Assembly: GCA_009760855.2 (NCBI GenBank)
Contig: WPIO01000093.1
Coordinates: forward strand, 306,001-370,000
From: Cristatella mucedo
Lineage: Eukaryota > Bryozoa > Phylactolaemata > Cristatellidae
Length of the DNA stretch: 64,000 nucleotides
Reading direction: 5' to 3'
Position numbers and translations under genes: made by a program. This document shows, piece after piece, positions 1-10,700 of this stretch. A model generated the notes under the pieces. That model did no database searches and was not told the DNA's origin. It saw only the letters and a list, made by a program, of their open reading frames with translations. Every line of letters begins with the position of its first letter. Position 1 is the first letter of the stretch.

Positions 1-613
1 TTTGGCTGTTGGACACCTCCAAGTTTGAAGTGCAGCCAGTGAGTCCTGAGGCCAGCATGTGTAGCAAGCAAATGGTCTCGACTTTTGACCGAAGTTAGAA
101 AGGCAATTGATCAGTAAGACAGCATGCAACAGCCAATTGGAGGGGGGCATTCTTAGCACGTCTACATACCACGGGAGGTCATGTTAAATTTGAGAATATA
201 CAGAAAACTGGAACCCCCTGGCAGCCAGAAAACACAAGTTGGGCATGGCTCAGCGCATTTTCTCCTGCGGTTGACACGAGCTCTGCCGGAACCAGCGCTT
301 CACACCAGCTACACAGGAAATGTGTTATATGAGATACCAGAGCATTGATAATGCCTCAAGTGCTTATAAGGATACGGTCATCGAATCGGTGGCTTCAGAA
401 TCTGGACCGATACTTCTGGCTGCCAAGGGAAGTGGGCCTGGGAGAATAATTAGCAATGAACACTAGCTGGCATTCCAGAAGGTTCAACAGTTGAAAAATA
501 ATGGTTCTGGCTGCTTAGGTCGCCAAGCAGTCAAGTAGTATCGAGCAAGGTGCATCAAACGCAGCAGTACCCAACATAATAGCTGATGAATGCAGCGAGC
601 AGCACCAGCTTAC
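1..613. other. Left edge, no exon recognised
   Basis: I looked on the minus strand for the C-terminal NDUFA12 exon and found nothing resembling it. No other gene or clear repeat was recognised. Confidence 0.5.
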
Positions 614-686
614 CATTCTGCTGGCACCTGACTGGCATCGTAGTTTAGGCCCACTCTGTCAGTATAGTCGACCCAGCGGTTCCTGC
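614..686 (-). CDS. NDUFA12: NDUFA12 coding exon 3
   Basis: 73 nt, acceptor TTTGCAG, donor GTAAGC, exit phase 2. It encodes GRNRWVDYTDRVG through VPAE and the first two bases of Trp, the family's conserved WV-Y and P-EW segment. Confidence 0.93.
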
Positions 687-2414
687 CTGCAAACCGAGTG
701 GCCACAGTGTTGCACGGCGAGCAGCGCTGCACTGCTCTTGTGCGCACGCGTTTGCCTTGCGCACTGGCCACTGGCCTCAGCATCAGAGCCACGGCCCGGT
801 TACCGTAGAAATGCATGTTGTTCTCATAGTAGCGGTTACCAAAACTGTCGGTGCCCACGAGCGTCCCAGACTTCAGTTCGTCATTTCTAAAGGACAAACG
901 TCAAAGGTTCAGACCACACGGAAAAAGCACTCACTCGCTTCGTTTTGAACATCACAGAGTGGCGGCGTTCTTGGAGGTGGCAGCATTCTCTCCTGCTGCA
1001 GAGCAGAGCATGCCTAATTCGATGCTTCGGAGAAGAAAAGAGCGAATGCTCTCCACTATCTTTACCTGCCTGGGCGGGCTGCTGTGCAGTGCCCGGCAGC
1101 ATGCGGCTAAAAGTGGCTCAGAACGAGACCGTCACACTTACTGCATCCAGCGCGCAAACTAGGATAACTTTTGCGAAAACTCGTACGCCAAGCATTGTCC
1201 TTACCAAGTGCAGTTTCAGCTAGCTCCTCAGTCTAGTCGAAGCAGCACATTTGCCTGTGCAGGCAAGCCTGGCCAAGCCCAGGTTGTTCGAGCGCTCATT
1301 CGAGCAATAACATGTGGCTATTCGAACAACACTGGTTTGTGCAAAGGCCAGAGTGCCACTGAAGCATCAAAGAGCCGCAATTCATGATAAATAAATGATT
1401 AGACGTTTTCAGTCTTTTTTAATGTGGTCAAGTCAGGGGATGTCGTGACACAAGTCGGGAGTGAGTTCCAGGCTTTGGGAGCATGCGAACTAAAGGCACG
1501 GTCTCCAAAGGATTTGAGGTTTGTACGAGATATAGGTAAACGATTGTATTCCGAAAATCGGGTGGGACGATGCTTAGCCCGGTGATGAAGTAGATCTTAT
1601 GGGTAGGCTGGAGCCAAATAATGAAAGGACCTAAAACTGAGCGACAAAACGCTTAAGTCGATCCATTGCTTGACTGGGAGCCAGTGCAGGTCGGCGAGAA
1701 GTGGTGTGATGTGGCAACTGTGACGCTCACGATAGACAAGCATAGCTGCCAAGTTGTGCACTAGCTGTAAGGTAAGTAAGCTTGTAGCCTCTATGAGCGG
1801 TAGGTTAAGGAAGAATGACATTAAGAATGGAGGTAGGGCGACATCACACTAAACACATACACACTAACAGCATGTGTGTCTGTTTGTGGGCTGCCAATAA
1901 ATACCTCTGCATTCTGGGCGCAAATTTAGAATGCCAATAACCGTAGAAAATCCACTTGCTGCCCAAACGAAGTAGCAGTCACGGCAGCTGCAACCGCACT
2001 GTGAAGATTTCTCTCGCCTCATAGTGTACGTACGACCGAACCCGTGCAAAAGCAGTCAGTCAGTAACGAGCATTCATGCACGCACGTACATGGTTTGGCT
2101 TGGAGAGCTTAAAATGGTGATGCCAAATAATACGAAGCAAACATGGCATACTGCATGCGCGCTTCACACGGTCTGCATCGCAGCCACACAGCGCCAGGCC
2201 TCAACTAGGCTTCACGGTCTTCGCAGAGAAAGACTAGCTCTGTTCAAGCTTGGTCTCCTCCGGCTGCAGCTTTAGGATCGCGTTTAGAAGGCGTCAAAGC
2301 GTTTCACCTGTAAAACTTGTACAGAGATCCCCTGATTCCGCCGTTATCTTTCACGATTTGGTAAGCCCGACGAAACTTGGCAAGTATACCCTCGGCGCGG
2401 GCCACCCCGGACAT
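614..2414 (-). CDS. NDUFA12: NADH dehydrogenase [ubiquinone] 1 alpha subcomplex subunit 12 (B17.2), 5' part
   Basis: Accessory subunit of mitochondrial respiratory complex I, at the matrix side. Coding exons on the minus strand are 2414-2308, 886-804 and 686-614, giving about the first 88 residues of a protein usually near 145 long. The start is MSGVARAEG. The family core then reads NGGIRGSLYKFYR, SGTLVGTDSFGNRYYENN and RNRWVDYT, ending at VPAEW. Splice phases (2, 1, 2) join without a break and every junction is GT-AG. The C-terminal exon(s) should lie at lower coordinates; I did not find them in 1-613, so they are probably outside the window. Intron 1 holds a LINE-A relic. The gene is divergent from GPKOW. 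The identification rests on remembered family sequence, not on a search. Confidence 0.93.
804..886 (-). CDS. NDUFA12: NDUFA12 coding exon 2
   Basis: 83 nt between a pyrimidine-rich TTTAG acceptor and a GTAACC donor. Entry is phase 2 and exit phase 1. It encodes the conserved GTLVGTDSFGNRYYENN segment. Confidence 0.93.
1380..1830 (-). mobile_element. LINE-A 3' fragment in NDUFA12 intron 1
   Basis: The minus strand encodes the RT C-terminal block seen in the best LINE-A copy ([29 protein letters not shown]). The matching nucleotide stretch includes GGTCTCCAAAGGATTTGAGG. It is 5'-truncated and decayed by stops. Confidence 0.85.
2308..2414 (-). CDS. NDUFA12: NDUFA12 coding exon 1
   Basis: Starts at ATG 2414-2412 and runs 107 nt to a GTGAAA donor, phase 2. 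It encodes a short basic N-terminus followed by IVKDNGGIRGSLYKFY, matching the family's conserved glycine-rich start. Any 5' UTR is undefined. Confidence 0.92.
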
Positions 2415-3029
2415 GTTTGCCGCTTGTGACGAGTCGCACTTTCCCCATGGGTTTATGGGAGGAGAATGGTTGTATATCTATGGGAGCTGAAAACACTTTC
2501 TTGAAACTGATTTGCGCATACTTCAAATGCGACAGGTGTATATTAATTTTATAAAAAAAAAATCCTTACATAAAATCATGCACCGTGCCCCACGATCTCA
2601 ACCACGGAGTTACCCCCTAGCTTCCTCCGGAAGCCTGTTCAAGTGCGGTTCAGCTTGAAAGCCTTGAGTTTCTACTCTACGATGCTGCAGTTGTTTTAAA
2701 GCGTAAAAGTTAAGGTACATATTTTAAGGGCTCTGCGTTCTGCTTAGTTATGTTACGATAATCAACGGAGTGATAACTATTGCGGTACGTCTTACGCCAA
2801 GTCATGGGCTGTAAGGGCACACGCTCAGTCGGAATCTAGTGCATCGGACCCGCGCTGTTTCGCGGTTCGGGTTTACATGCGGTTGCCGGACTCCCATTAT
2901 AATCATTCGCCTCCTTGCCGCTTCTGGTCTGTGGGCTCTTACGTCATGGTCGCGTAGGTAGCGGAACCTGTATAGTGCGCATCGAAATCTATACTTGCCG
3001 CGGTAGCTACTTCAATGCCCGCGATTATA
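2415..3029. other. Intergenic region upstream of NDUFA12
   Basis: Divergent gap between NDUFA12 and GPKOW. It presumably contains the NDUFA12 promoter, but no specific element can be supported from sequence alone. Confidence 0.4.
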
Positions 3030-3180
3030 ATTATAATAATAAAAATTCATTTGTATAACTCCCTAATAGAACTTGATCTCTATTCACGCGCTTCGCGTAT
3101 GCCACGAGGCTCGAGCCTGCGACCTCGGCCAGACCTTGTTCGGGGCGAGCATCTTTACCAGCGAGCCAAACCAGCATTCG
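3030..3180 (-). mobile_element. SINE-2 copy
   Basis: In reverse complement it shows the tRNA-like head, the GCTCGAGCC B-box-like core and the GCGCG..TAGAGATCAAGTTCT tail common to SINE-2. It is diverged from the other copies. Confidence 0.75.
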
Positions 3181-3286
3181 CATTATGGATGATTAGCTTG
3201 AACGGTGAACCTGGATTACGAGCAAGGAGCTTGTCCGCCGAATTAAAAACGAGCCGCTTATGAAATAGCCGCGATAAGACGAGGCT

Positions 3287-3654
3287 TGTGAGCAGCGTGA
3301 CGTATGATTATGAACTAGATTTTTGTCTGACTTATGACCTGGCTACTACTGTATATAAGGCGTGGTCCTGGGCAGAGTCGCTCTCTTGGAGTAGCAGTTT
3401 ACTGGTCGTCGAGTCCTAGCGTAAGCGTGAGCTGCTTTAAGCCTGTAGACGATTCAGTTCGAAGTTGCCAGTCGTATCAGCCACAGTGTATATTAGTGTA
3501 TTGTTGGTGCTTTTTCTACTGCAGTGTTTTTGGTAGCTCTGCCTTTGTATCGAGCGCGTTGTGCCGTTGTATCTTTGCATTTATTGCGAGCTTCAGGTCT
3601 GAGCACATTGTGCCTCTACCCGAACTAGTGAGGTTTGGTCATAACACTACGTCT
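3287..3654 (+). promoter_or_regulatory. TATA-containing, promoter-like segment
   Basis: Contains TATATAAGG near 3353 followed by a GC-richer stretch, placed directly before a truncated LINE-A copy. It could be a host promoter (for example for GPKOW) or part of a lost LTR element. Neither is proven. Confidence 0.25.
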
Positions 3655-4530
3655 AGGCTTTTATCTTGGCTTTCGTTTTCATGCAGATTACCAACAGCTG
3701 ATCTGTGCTTTGATCGCTCAATGCCTTCCAGCACGTTGAACTCTCTCAACTCTTTTGCAGCATGTATTAATGACATTTGCACTCGTATGGCAGCAAACTT
3801 TCTCATCAAATTGAATGTCTGAGAAACCAACCTATTAGTAATGGGTAGAACTAGAGAAATTCCTCAATTAGACTGCTTAGCCCTTAAAATAGACTTGGAA
3901 AGCTTATCTCCTGTAGCCTCTGTGAGAAATCTAGGGTGTCCTTTTCCAAAGGGAACTTTCATTCGACCGCAGCATCAGCTCTACAATCACGTGTGCCTAC
4001 TTTCAGCTGCAGAGCATTGCAATAATTCGGGCCTACTTAGATAGGAATACCAACATCCAAGTGGGAGCATATGTTTGTGACATCCCGTCTCGATGAGCTA
4101 CCGGTCTGTGCGATGAGGCACTATAGTTGCTGCTGAACGTGGTAGCTAGGCTGGTTTGCAGTGAACGTTGCCATTGCTGCAATCCACCAATTCTCACTGA
4201 CCTGCATTGGCTCCCCAACAAGCATCGTATATCGACGTGAATCTGTGGTTTCTCACTCACTTCTAGGTACCTTCATTCTCTTGCTCTGGCCTACTTCTAC
4301 GAACCCCTTCTCAATCCTCTGGGGACTCTACCATCTGCTCTTCAGACTCAAGTCGTTTAGCTGTGCCTCTAAGCTATGTCTTTTGGAGACCGTGCCTTTA
4401 ACTCCTTAGTGGTCCCAAAGCCTGAATTGTATTGCTAGCTGATTGACGAGATTCCTTTGCAGCATATTTAATGTATGTACAATGAGATTAGTTCTCTGAG
4501 GGCGCTATACACATGGCTCATAATTATTCT
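3655..4530 (+). mobile_element. LINE-A 5'-truncated copy upstream of GPKOW
   Basis: Begins around the RT YADD region (decayed) and continues through the MAANFL-like block to the 3' tail AGTTCTCTGAGGGCGCTATA near 4492-4512. Frames are broken by indels. It ends about 70-90 nt before the GPKOW start codon. Confidence 0.85.
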
Positions 4531-4600
4531 GTGCGCTTGCAGCCGAGGTTTTGTTGATGCAGCCAGTTGTCGGTTGCTGAAGACACTACAAGCCCTCAGG

Positions 4601-4767
4601 ATGAATGCCGAGGAAAGAATGGAGGAGGAAAGTGGCCGTAGCGGTGCTCCTATTTCTTTTGGATTCTCGAAGCGGAAAGAGACAAAGGTTTTGCTGAACA
4701 AGGAGCATGGAGCACCTCAGGATGAGCCAGACTACGTTACATCTCTGGAGAGTAATGTGCTGCAGAG
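4601..4767 (+). CDS. GPKOW: GPKOW exon 1 (start codon)
   Basis: Start chosen so that the APISFGF motif lies about 17 residues in, as in the family. Donor GTAGTG, phase 2. A good acceptor (GCGCTTGCAG, ending 4544) just upstream suggests a separate noncoding 5' exon. Confidence 0.88.
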
Positions 4768-7700
4768 GTAGTGGCTTGTGCTTGCCTTTTCCTCCTTTTG
4801 CTTTTGCACCATAGCAAAGAGCCGTGCATGGGGTGCGGCTCTTTTTTTCAACTGATCGTGCCCTGCTCGCACTGTTTTTATACGCAAATGCCGCGTCACG
4901 GCTCTCGACAGGCAGCATATGTCCATTGGGTAGCAGCTACGTAGCATTATCGAGTTGCTACAGAGGCTTTTGGTCTAGCTGTGTTAGATAGAGGTTTGGT
5001 TAAGAAGTTAGTGGCCATTATCGTGCTTGGCAAAGTCTTTGGGGAACTGTGATACCGGCTCGCGCGGTTGTAGCTTTCCATCTGAGTGTCAGGGTAACTT
5101 AGCGGGTCGTGCCACAGCGACTGGCAGGGTTGCTAGCAATGCTGTCCTCGAATTGCTCGTTGTAGCCTGAAGCCTACTGCAGAGAAAAAGGAGCTGGTTA
5201 TTCCGCTTATTAAAAGAAACCAATGGCGGCAGGCAGCAACCGAGAGGGCCTGCACGGCTGCAGGCATGGCCGCGACGGCCGCTGGAGACGTGGACGATCT
5301 GCGTGCTGCTGCTGTCCAAGAGCTGCTTGCAGGTGGGTTGATGGTGCGAGGCGCAGCAGTGGCAATCAACACCGAGTAGTGATGCATAGATTTTTATTTA
5401 TTTTAAAGTACACATGTTCAAGTGTCTTAAAATACGCTCTTTTATTTAAACAATAATTAAAATAATGCTCTTGTGCAATCCTGTGGTCTGGCCATCGTGT
5501 CGGAGTACCCGGCTTGGTGCAGAACATTGATTGGAAGCAGTTTAGTGATCGTGTCTACGTGCAGGCGCCTAAGCCATTCTCTTTCGCAGGCGTTTATAAG
5601 AATTGGCATGGTTAGAGACCTAAAATGCTCAGTGCAGACGTGGCAAATTGTTCGCGTTGGTGGTAGCAGCAGTTGCTCGACACTCGCATAGCAAGGACTG
5701 CCCTCATTTTCCGAAGGGAACGTTTTGGATCAATATTTGGGGGCAAGGAGATGGAGGAGAATTTTTATTAAAGGAGGCAACATCTTAAAAAAAGACGTTT
5801 TAGAACATTTTTAAATTTATTTTTTAATGCCTGCAAACAGCTCTCTGCGAACAAAAAACGAACCGGCTAATTCCGAGTGAGCGCCAGCCACACACAGCGA
5901 GCCCCTCTTTTTGTCAGATGCACGAAGGCATGGCGAAGAGGAGAGCACAGAAGCCGAGTCGTCCTCGACTGCGGCCATTCCGCTTCTGATGGAGAACAAG
6001 GCACCGGAGGGCTTTGAAACCGACGACAAACTCGACGTCTCACTCAGGCCAGAAGAGGTACCCAGCTTTCGCTTGCCGGCCATCGCTCGGTCTGCCTTCT
6101 TCCCCTCTCTCGTCCCTCTGTTGCTTTCTCTTGCTCTTGCTCTCTGCCTTTCTTGATTTCTCTCTCCCCCTCTCTCTTCTCTCTCCCCTTCTCTCTCTCT
6201 CTTTCCCTCTATCCCTCCCTCCCTCCCTTTCTCTCCCTGTCTCTCACTCTCGGGCTTTTGTTTTGTTTTCTTGCATGTGTGTGCTTACTTTTCTACTTTG
6301 TTTGTAGCCTTCCGATGCTGACTACGAGCAGGTGCCTGTCGAAGACTACGGGTGGGCCATGCTCAAGGGAATGGGCTGGAAGGAGGGAGAAGGCGTCGGC
6401 AAGAACAAACGGTCGGATGCATTCCGAGGCCACGCTGCGCTCTGCCCACCCACTGTGCCCTGCCGGGCTCACTCACGAGCAGTGACATTCAATTCGCGAC
6501 ATTCAATTCGCGCCTCCCATCTTTTAGCGTCACTAAACCCGTGGAGGCCGTGCCGCACCCAAAAGGCATGGGACTCGGTGCCGACCGCAGCGCGTTGCTG
6601 CAGAACCAGCAGCAGGAGAAGCGCGGCAGCTCGACCACCTCCGGCCACAAGCCCGGCGACGTACCTCGAGGCGCCAGTGGCGCTGAAGAGGAGCGGCCCC
6701 TCACGTTCAAAAAAGGGGTGCACTGTGTGGCCGAGAGGGGCCCCCACCGGGGCCTGTACGGCACCGTAAGAGCTGCCGCGCTACTGCTGCTGCCCTCGCC
6801 GCCGCCCAGCGTGCTTTTTCTTTGTTCTGCTGCCGCCGGTCGTGTTCTGATCTTCGGCCCGGCTGCTTGGCCATCTCATGATGGCTACCCTTTTCCTGTG
6901 CACTCAGGACGTGACCACTTGTCGAATCCATGCGAGAGCGGTATCAAACAATTGCTTGTGTGCACTCAGTCTGGGCTACCTGCTTGCCTGTCAATCCTTG
7001 CCTTGCTTGCGGGTTCTACTTTGCGTGCCTCAGAAGAATTCTAGTCGTAAGCACAGTAAATAAACTGTAGGCAGCGTAGGTATTCTGCTCAACTCGCCTC
7101 AATCACTGCAACCCTTAGCTAGCATGCTGGAGCGAGTGGATTGGTAACTTCCGGTTGCCCCATTCTTGGCGGTGGGCTTGGTAGCTGGGCCTGTTCTCTC
7201 CACAGCCTGTCACAGAGGCTGCCAGCGTATTCACTTGGATGACTCTTGGCACGTTTGCTTTTTCCGTTAGTCGTGCTCGTTAGAGGCTCTGCGCAAGCGT
7301 TCGCATATTTAAAAGTGGAGCTTCACTATTTAACGAGGGACTCTTTGTTCTAAGGCAAATACTTAGTGCTCACAGCAGCCGGAGAGCTATGCTCGAACTG
7401 TCCACGAGTGGAGAACATATTTCAGCTTCGTAACCAGCGGAAATGAAAGATGATGCACACACCATCTTGTACATACCTCCGGTAGTCTGCACGGGTCTAC
7501 GACCTGTGCGGCTCTCTGTTTTTCGACCACCTGCTCACTCCACCCTTTTGAATACTCGATGGTGACTGTTGTGTAGGTGGCAGCAGCATCACATGGTCAC
7601 GATTTTGCCCCGAACTCTTAGTCCTTAGTCCTGCTGCATGTGCGCATGCTGAGCATTGCCAAACAGTGACTCAGACTGATGCCTACGGTCATTGCTGAAT

Positions 7701-10700
7701 ACTTGTCTTCTAAATAATTCACTCAAGTGATGTTGCCGTCTTGGGTGTCTTTTACAGATTGAAGGCACCGATGAAGACAACTGCAGGTGTGTGGTGAAGC
7801 TAGCCATTGGTGGCCAGTCCGTATCGATGAGCCAGTATTATTTGAAGCTCATTCGAGCAGCCGAATTTGAAAAGAACTCCAAATGTATTAGTAAGTTGTT
7901 GCAGTCGTGTTGCCTAGCAGTCAACTAGAGGCTACAGCTGTGAGACAATATGGGTATCCTACCTGCCTACAACTTGGGTGAGGTAGTTCAAAATGGCCCT
8001 TGCCAAACCTACTCTTGCTCCAGTCAAATTTAACTCTTTGGTAGTCATGTCAGGGGCTTATGTAGAGATGGAAAAGCGTGAGTTATGTTAACTAAACTAG
8101 ATTCTCGTGCCTCGAGATGCAGCACTGTCTGCATTGCGGCTTGCCAGTCGGCCTCAATGGCTGTCTATTGAATGAATCGATAATAAAATCCACGGCACCT
8201 GTGATTCGGTTGGTTATGCCGATTCCACCGATTTTGCAGTAGAAACATCTACTCAATAGGACACTGCTTGTTGCTGGTAAAACATTCCAAGGCCCATGTT
8301 AACTCTCCATACTCATCAACTGTCACTGCTTATAATAATAATACATTTGTATAGTGCCCTCGGAGAACTCAATCTCTTTCTAGGTACTTTGCATTTGCTG
8401 AAAAGAAGCACGATTGAATAGCATAAAATGGTTAGAGCTTACATGCACACGGTCAGCATGCAAATATGGTTGGTGGCAGCATGCATAAGCACTCAAAAGA
8501 CAAATCACGCGGACCCACTAAATACTGCGATTAAAAAAGGGTGTGTTTTTAGCTTTTAAAATGTGGTCTAGTCAGGCAATGTCGTGACATCAGTCGGAAG
8601 TGATTTCCATGCTTTAGGAGCATACGAACTAAACTGGGTCGTGATAACCCAAGAGGTAAGGTGCTTGCTCTTTACTACCGAGGTTGTGGGTTCGAATCCT
8701 GCAGTGGTCGATTCCTTATTCGCAACGGCAAGCGATAGTAAAAGACCGTTAAGGCTCTTCTACAGCTATACATATGAGGTTGTTAAGTCAGCTAATATAT
8801 TTTCTTTTAAAGGGACGGTCTCCAAAGGATTTGAGGCTCGAACGAGGTATAGGTAAACGATGAAATTCCGAAAAGCGGGTGGTACTATGCTTATCCTGGT
8901 GGAGAAGCAGATCTGATATTTAGGCTGGAGCCAAAGAATGAAGGACCTAAAAGTGAGTGACAGAGCCTTAAAGTCGATGCTGCTGCTTGACTGGGAGCCA
9001 TTGTAGGTAAGCGAAATGTGGTGTGGCAACTGCAGCGCTCACTACAGACAAGCCTAACTGCAAAGATCGAGCACATTTTGACGGTTAAACTATCCAATGT
9101 TTGAGTAATACTAAATTTTCCCAAAACTAGTTAGGTAGTTGTATTGTCTTATAATTCGAGAAGTTTGCTGTCATTTAAGTGCTAATTATAGCAATAAATT
9201 CTACGTGTGTAAACGAGTTCGGTGTGCTGAAAGGCTTGGACAGATCTAAGCATGGGTACCGCAGTGTCATCTGAAAATGAAAGCTAGATGGTGCTTGGCG
9301 GTTATATTGGCAAGAAGGTGAGTATAAATTGTGAAAAGAAGTGGCCCAAGCACAGATTCCTTGGGCATCCTATACTCAAAAAGGCTCCTTGAATGACTGT
9401 TGGCCGTTGACATCAATGCTCTGTTGTGACACAAGTCTGCAGAATCCTGCCGTGAGACTCTTCACGATCGCAGGGCATTATTCTCTTTTGGTGCTCAGTC
9501 CCTCGGCAGATGGCCTGCGCGCTTGCTCTGTATTTTCAAGTGATCGTTTACCTTCTTTTCAGCAAACACGATATCTCTGATCACGTTATCAGTCATGCTA
9601 AGATAGATACAACGGCTCTTCCTTGCAAACGCTGTGTACAGGAAACCTGACGTGTGAATAGCCATTTGTTTATACTCAGTTGGGGCCAGCATTCCCTATA
9701 AAAGCACGAATTCAGCTTGACCGTGCCACTCACGTTTCAGATAAAACTAAATATGATGAATACAAAAAAGCCGAATCTGCAAAGCCGGCCAAGAGTCGTG
9801 ACAATGATGGCAGGGAAAATGGCCGAGGAAATGCGGATGGAGCTGGTTCACCAATGGGCAGCTCTGATAGCCTGAAGAGAAAGCACGAAGATGTGTCCGC
9901 CAGCAACAACTGCACTGGCATTGGTGGCAGGTCCGATGTTTCTAAGTAAGCAAGGCTGAACTAAGCTGCACTGCATCAATCCTAAGAAATGACGAGCTGC
10001 TAATGTGCTGCTAAGGTTCTCTTGCATACATGTTGTGTGTCACGGAAGCATCACCATTTCCATGTTTAGTGTGTCATTGCTGCACCTGCTCCTTGAGAGT
10101 GCCTTGTTGACCCTACCATACAAACTCATTAGCTCTAGGGGTATGAAATGTGGTGTCTTCGAGCTTGAAATAGTTTTGAGCCTTCATTTTTTATGAATTT
10201 TGTAGGCAGTCCCGAACTGCTACTTCAAAGGAGAATAGTCTGTGGCTGCAGCAACTTCTGCGAGTACGGCTTGTGGACAAACGGTATAAGCGTGGAGCCT
10301 ACTACAATACTAAAGTACGAAAACTAGGGCACCAAGTTCGGTGTGATATCCACCATTGTGTGCATGCAGTAGTACTATGCTCAGTTGCACGAAGAGCTAG
10401 TAGTGTTGGTTTATTGACGTCCTTGTTGAAGTTCATTGTGAATTACAAAGTTAAGAACGCTTCTGTTTTCAGATCATTGTTGAGGATGTAATCGGTGTCG
10501 ATTGTGTAGTATGCCGGACTGACGGTGGCACAGTTCTTGATGGTGAGTGCAGCCGTTAGTATTTTTTGACTTCAAATACATAAAGTGTGAAGGCATTGCA
10601 ATCAGCCCTCACAATTCCTTGGATTTCGTACGACACAATATGTATTCCACGAGGATTGTGTAAGGCTTGATTCGTTTATAATGATGCGTAGTAGCTTTGC

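Noticed and set aside
8680-8712. tRNA gene
   Set aside because: The B box is perfect but no cloverleaf is complete, and the same tail occurs in eight other copies; it is a SINE.
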